From positions 49,913,001 through 49,977,000 of the forward strand of contig CM060883.1 of the NCBI GenBank assembly GCA_030762935.1: a stretch of DNA of 64,000 nucleotides, given 5' to 3'. How positions within the stretch are numbered: the stretch's first letter is position 1; the number at the start of each line of letters is the position of its first letter. The DNA comes from Hymenopus coronatus. Lineage: Eukaryota > Arthropoda > Insecta > Mantodea > Hymenopodidae. The notes under the pieces were generated by a model, which saw only the letters and a list, made by a program, of their open reading frames with translations, was not told the DNA's origin and ran no database searches. Of this stretch, positions 59,846 through 64,000 are shown in pieces. Made by a program: the position numbers and the translations under genes.

Positions 59846-60778
59846 TATTTTCTCTACACATACTATGTACAAGGTATATAGAGAAGATATTGCTTTCCAT
59901 CCAAAAATTTCATGTTGAAAGTTCACTGGAAATGTGTGTTTTGAGGTCCCACAAATAAAAAAAAAATTAGAAAAAGGTCTATGTGTGTGTGAGTGAGTGC
60001 GTGCATATGTCTGTGTTTGTTGGACAGCATAGCTCAAAAATGAAAAGACCGTTCAATAAGTTTGGTATCTTCCAAGTATGCGACACAAAGATTTCCAAGA
60101 AATTACCCCCAACCCCAACTATCCTTAAGATGGAAAAAATTTCAAAATTTTTTATTTTCTTTAAAATGCCAAGTATGCGACACAAAGATTACCAAGAAAA
60201 TACCCCCAACCCCAACATATTTTCATGTACGGATATTGGTCAACTCCTGTCCATACAAACAAAGGAACTTCAGTCACATAGCAACCAGCTTTTGATTAAC
60301 ACTTTAACCTATGGTACCTCCTTATTTCCTTTCTACTTACAAGGAGTTGCCCTACGTGGTGTTACCATGCTAACTTCAAATGCCCAAGGTCGCAGGTTCA
60401 AACCTGGCAGAGGACGATGGATTTTTTCAGATGTAAAACTCCTTAGCATGGCTTTCTTCAGAAGGGAAGTAAAGCCGTTGATACTGTGTCATAGATTTGT
60501 GGCACGTAAAAGAACCACAAGCCTGATAGAGAGGTGTCTGAGCAAAATTAAGCGGTCTTTCACGCCCAGTTTAGAATGAGACAATGAGAACCACAGCAGT
60601 TAAAGAGCATCCATAAATAACACATCATTTACATTTACTTACAAGGAAGCAAGTAATAAGACCATTTCTGCTAATTTTTTCTGGGTTAGGATGAAGTAAA
60701 TAGAGGCATAAGCTTTTTAACAATAATTTTTTGCAGACTTGTAGAGAAAGTCAGTGTGTGGAACACATATCAGATTTT
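59846..60778 (+). repeat. Repeat A, copy 21 (+), with nested SINE
   Basis: 5' and 3' ends are present. The middle is shortened, with a small duplication of the AAGTATGCGACACAAAGATT block (60075 and 60171). A GT-rich microsatellite lies at about 59985-60020. First unit of a head-to-tail pair; interrupted by the SINE at 60346-60636. Confidence 0.85.
60346..60636 (+). mobile_element. tRNA-derived SINE, family alpha (+)
   Basis: Flanked by an exact 11-bp duplication ACTTACAAGGA (60335-60345 and 60637-60647), taken from the repeat A consensus. Full-length head and body. Confidence 0.92.
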
Positions 60779-61288
60779 TTTTACTTTCTCTACATGTATT
60801 ATGTACATAGTATATAGAGAAGGTATTGTATTGCACCCAAAAATGTGATCCCGAGATTTCACCAGGAATACAGGTTTTGAGATGCCCTGAATAAAAAAAA
60901 AAACTTTAGAAAAATGTCCGAATGTGTTTGTCTATGGGCATTATAGCTCAAAAATGTAAAGACCATTAAATATCAAACTTGGTATTTAAGAATGGTATCT
61001 TCCAAGGATGCGACACGAAAGAAAATGCCCCTACCCCAACTACCCTTTACATAGATAAAATTTCGAAAATTTTGATTTTCTCAAAAATGACTAGCAATTT
61101 TGATTAAAATCTGTTATATTTAAGATATTTACATGAGAGGTAAAATGTATACCTTCAATTTCCTGGGAATAGCCTCTGAAGACATGTTTATTCTGGATGA
61201 ATTTTGCAGAATTTTACATTACTGGTAAACTGTAAGAGATAGGCAAAAACTTACTTAACAAAAAACATAGATCTTGTTAAAACACATG

Positions 61289-61335
<47 letters not shown>

Positions 61336-61660
61336 GTGGAATTGGCCATTTTTGAGATATTTGTTATTAGTTTCCACTTTAAAATACCTATACTTTTCTC
61401 ATATGGGAACTTGTCAACTTTTGTCCATACAAACAAAGGTACTTCAATCACATAGCAACTGACTTTTAAAAGATTTGACTATCGATTTAGCCTATGGTAC
61501 TCTCTTATTTCCCTTCTACTTACAAGGAAGAAAGTAACAAGACCCTTTCTGCTAATTTTTTCTTGATTAGCATTAAGTAAATAGAAGAATAAGTTTTTCA
61601 ACAATGATTTATTGTAGAGACGTAAAGAAAGTCATGTGAATGGAACACACAAGATTTTTC
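60776..61660 (+). repeat. Repeat A, copy 22 (+)
   Basis: Second unit of the head-to-tail pair. Contains a (TA)n run (61292-61320) followed by poly-T. Confidence 0.87.
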
Positions 61661-61676
61661 AAAATATGAATGTGAT

Positions 61677-62362
61677 TAAAATTAAATAACTCAGAAGTTT
61701 GAGACAAGTGAAGTTTTAATCAATGTGATGTTGAAAATGAGTCGGAATAGTAACACTCACCTCACTTATATGTAATTGTTCAAAACATATGTTTCAAGGG
61801 CAATCGCCCTCTTCTTCAGTTGAAGTCCGACTGATGGCTGCTATTTGTGCTCTGTGGTCTATTACGGTGGAGCCATCTGGTGTTCTCAGTAGAAGTTCAA
61901 AGTCATGTGGCGGTATTTCAAAATTCATCAGTTGGTCTTTTTGTTGTGTAATGAGAATATTCTCCCAAACTGTAAGTTCTGCCGGGTTGTTTACAGGACA
62001 TATCAAACAGAAACAAACAGATAAATCGGCAGTAGCATACCATTTTTGGACATCACATCATGAAATACAAAATGACATAAAATTGCTAAAACCTGTAAAC
62101 AACCCGGCAGAACTTACAGTTTGGGAGAATATTCTCATTACACAACAAAAAGACCAACTGATGAATTTTGAAATACCGCCACATGACTTTGAACTTCTAC
62201 TGAGAACACCAGATGGCTCCACCGTAATAGACCACAGAGCACAAATAGCAGCCATCAGTCGGACTTCAACTGAAGAAGAGGGCGATTGCCCTTGAAACAT
62301 ATGTTTTGAACAATTACATATAAGTGAGGTGAGTGTTACTATTCCGACTCATTTTCAACATC
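61677..62362 (+). mobile_element. Fold-back Penelope-like retroelement insertion
   Basis: Two arms of exactly 271 bp, 61727-61997 and 62092-62362, appear to be near-perfect inverted copies separated by a 94-bp loop. The loop and right arm encode the C-terminal part of a GIY-YIG endonuclease region, as in Penelope-like elements. A 13-bp direct repeat ATATGAATGTGAT flanks the whole block (61664-61676 and 62363-62375). A second possible duplication is AATGTGATGTT (61722 and 62368). It lies in a dynein intron. Confidence 0.72.
61986..62295 (+). pseudogene. Penelope-like element ORF, C-terminal (GIY-YIG) fragment
   Basis: Encodes KQKQTDKSAVAYHFWTSHHE, then IKLLKPVNNPAELTVWENIL and ITQQKDQLMNF, ending EEEGDCP and a TGA stop. 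The pattern (KSAVA.H...T.HEI..........LK.V.N...L...E.I.I.......MN) matches the end of the GIY-YIG nuclease domain of Penelope-like elements. That domain nicks target DNA to prime reverse transcription. The reverse transcriptase and the catalytic start of the nuclease are absent. The same C-terminal coding segment is repeated, inverted, at 61794-61997. Confidence 0.7.
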
Positions 62363-62375
62363 ATATGAATGTGAT

Positions 62376-63309
62376 GTTCGTTTGTTTCAACCAGGAGTTG
62401 ATTAACTGTACTGACTTTTTGCTTTTAAACCAGGCTTTCTATTACAAAATTTACAATTTATCATGAATAACATGAAACAATGGTTAGAAAAAGACTTGTT
62501 TTTATCTGTGAAGTAATATATAGAACTATATACAATGTATAGTATATACAATGCATTTCTTTTAGCTTTGATAGATTTTGGGGAAATTATACTCATCAAA
62601 AGATAACATAATGAGAGCTCTTTGAATTTGTCATGTTGGTTACACATAGTTTATTGACTGTCACATATTTTTTATATGGAAAAAAGTATTAATGGCTCTG
62701 TGATTTTACAGACAAATGCAAACCTCTATCGTAAAAATATTAAATGATACATTTTGAGAGCTTCTTCCCAATGACTTTTGCTTCAAATGAGTGCTGAATG
62801 GACAAATTTTGTAAGACTGTTTCATTTAAAATTTAATTCATATTTTAATATTTGTTACAGTAGAAACTGTTTTCAAGTGTTTCTTCTTTCAAATTATATT
62901 CTTTATTTTTTATGCTTATATTGCAATTTACTTATTTATTTATACATTTTAACACTATATTTTGATACTCTTTGTTTTTATGTGCAAAAAAAAAAAAAAA
63001 AAAGTATTCTGTTGTTTCTGTAACCTATGCTTTTAGCACTAGAGCTTTATACATCTTTTTTTCTCATAGTATATAGTATATAAACATATGTATACATGTA
63101 TATGCCTTGACAAGTTCTATGTTCAGTGGCTTTCTGGCCTAAACGAACCTACAGAATGCTTTCTAATCTAATCTAATCATAATGCCTAGTAAGGAACAAT
63201 CCAGCTTTAATTTTAATGCTAAGAAATCTGTTCTACAAAATTGACTATAGTGATTGCTGGTTCACTTAGCCAAAATAGTGATGATTTTGGCAATATTAAA
63301 ACATGCTTT
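62376..63309. other. Dynein intron, no recognisable feature
   Basis: AT-rich. A poly-A run lies at about 62986-63003. Nothing else identified. Confidence 0.45.
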
Positions 63310-63378
63310 AGTAAAAATAGCTTGTTACAGAATAGGTAGAGAAAGTCATGTGAAAGGACCACATCAGATTTTTTGTTT
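63310..63378 (+). repeat. Repeat A, copy 23 (3' tail only, +)
   Basis: About 70 bp: TTGTTACAGAATAGGTAGAG through CACATCAGATTTTTT. Confidence 0.75.
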
Positions 63379-63456
63379 CCACTCTCTGTATGGAAAGAGA
63401 ACATTTTAGGTCTTAGATTAAAGCATGATGTGCAACTTTGCTCACTGTCCATACAC

Positions 63457-63487
63457 CACATGAGTGAGTGAGTGAGTGAGTGAGTGA

Positions 63488-63538
<51 letters not shown>
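63457..63538. repeat. Compound microsatellite (GAGT)n(GT)n
   Basis: About eight GAGT units run straight into about 23 GT units. In the dynein intron. Confidence 0.95.
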
Positions 63539-63747
63539 TCCTTCCCTCCCCCCTCTCTCTCATCTGGATCTTTTAAAATCAGAAGTTAACCCCCCCCCCC
63601 AAAAGAAAAAAAACACAACTGATTTAATACTGTCTTCATAGTTGGAGAACTAAGGGACAAAAAAAAAGTAACAAGGAGATATAAATATATTTTGTTTGCA
63701 TCTTACAAACACAAATTCAAGACTGTTTAAAGGCAAGTTGGACTTAC

Positions 63748-63927
63748 AATATCAGGTCGTTCTTCAACTTCATCTGCATGTCTGAATTGTGTTACTTTTG
63801 TGCAGAATCCACAGTCCTCTAAGGACCATTTATTCTTTTGAGAGCTTATTTGAACAACAGCTATGATATATGACTTAGGGATGTGCAGTCCAGAAAGCCA
63901 TACAACCAGTGGTTCTCCTTGTACAGA
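63748..63927 (-). CDS. Dynein heavy chain, exon encoding the start of the C-terminal domain
   Basis: A 180-nt exon (60 codons, phase 0 at both ends) on the - strand. Acceptor TTTATTGTTTCAG| at 63928, donor |GTAAGT at 63747. It encodes SVQGEPLVVWLSGLHIPKSY, then IIAVVQISSQKNKWSLEDCG and VTQFRHADEVEERPDI. Dynein heavy chains have (P)L..W(L/M)(S/G)GL.IP..Y..A..Q...... W.L at this point, shortly before the C-terminus. The SGLHIP...VTQF...EV.ER pattern favours an axonemal type over cytoplasmic dynein; the exact paralogue is not determined. Upstream exons lie beyond the right edge. The gene converges on the receptor cluster. Confidence 0.9.
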
Positions 63928-64000
63928 CTGAAACAATAAACATGTCATATTATTACAATTTTCAAGTGTGAAATCTACTTGCAAGCATTATGGCACTTGT

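Noticed and set aside
61789..62295. Long + strand open frame spanning both arms of the fold-back
   Set aside because: The first half is only the reverse complement of the Penelope-like coding segment; only the loop and right arm read as a protein-family match.
1..64000. CRISPR arrays, operons, bacterial promoters and rRNA genes
   Set aside because: None were found. The repeats are interspersed transposons and the genes have spliceosomal introns.

Overview
This is a eukaryotic window, almost certainly from an insect with a large, transposon-rich genome. The main evidence is a five-exon odorant receptor gene of the insect 7tm_6 family on the + strand (28204-46552) with kilobase-sized GT-AG introns, and two exons of a dynein heavy chain on the - strand at the right edge. 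I cannot fix the order; a cockroach- or termite-like genome is only a guess. No bacterial-type gene organisation, CRISPR array or operon is present.

Layout. 1-4137: I/Jockey-like non-LTR retrotransposon (-), running off the left edge, its 5' end inside a copy of 'repeat A'. 4734-6499: a repeat A copy interrupted by a fold-back Tc1/mariner-like element (4785-5639). 6685-13395: one repeat A copy split by a tRNA-SINE, a MITE and a 4.56-kb hAT element; the hAT holds another repeat A copy and a Harbinger element, which itself holds a SINE. 15136-15244 and 23400-23462: two exons of a second, upstream odorant receptor, with a MITE, a Buster-like hAT (17267-19757), a SINE and a repeat A copy between them. 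25377-25624: tRNA-SINE. 28204-46552: the odorant receptor, whose introns hold a LINE remnant, SINEs, many repeat A copies, a small MITE, a hAT remnant and two mariner remnants. 47-54 kb: intergenic, with LINE, SINE, repeat A and a decayed zinc-finger/DUF4371 hAT. 54-59.6 kb: largely featureless, with short repeats and a SINE. 59610-63927: dynein exons (-), with two repeat A copies, a SINE and a fold-back Penelope-like insertion in the intron.

The two receptor genes lie head to tail in the same orientation, as in a tandem odorant receptor cluster; the dynein gene converges on them. Most remaining sequence is transposon-derived. Repeat A (about 0.9 kb, some 23 full or partial copies, roughly a fifth of the window by my estimate) dominates. 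At least five tRNA-headed SINE families are present, several with exact target-site duplications that give the order of insertion.
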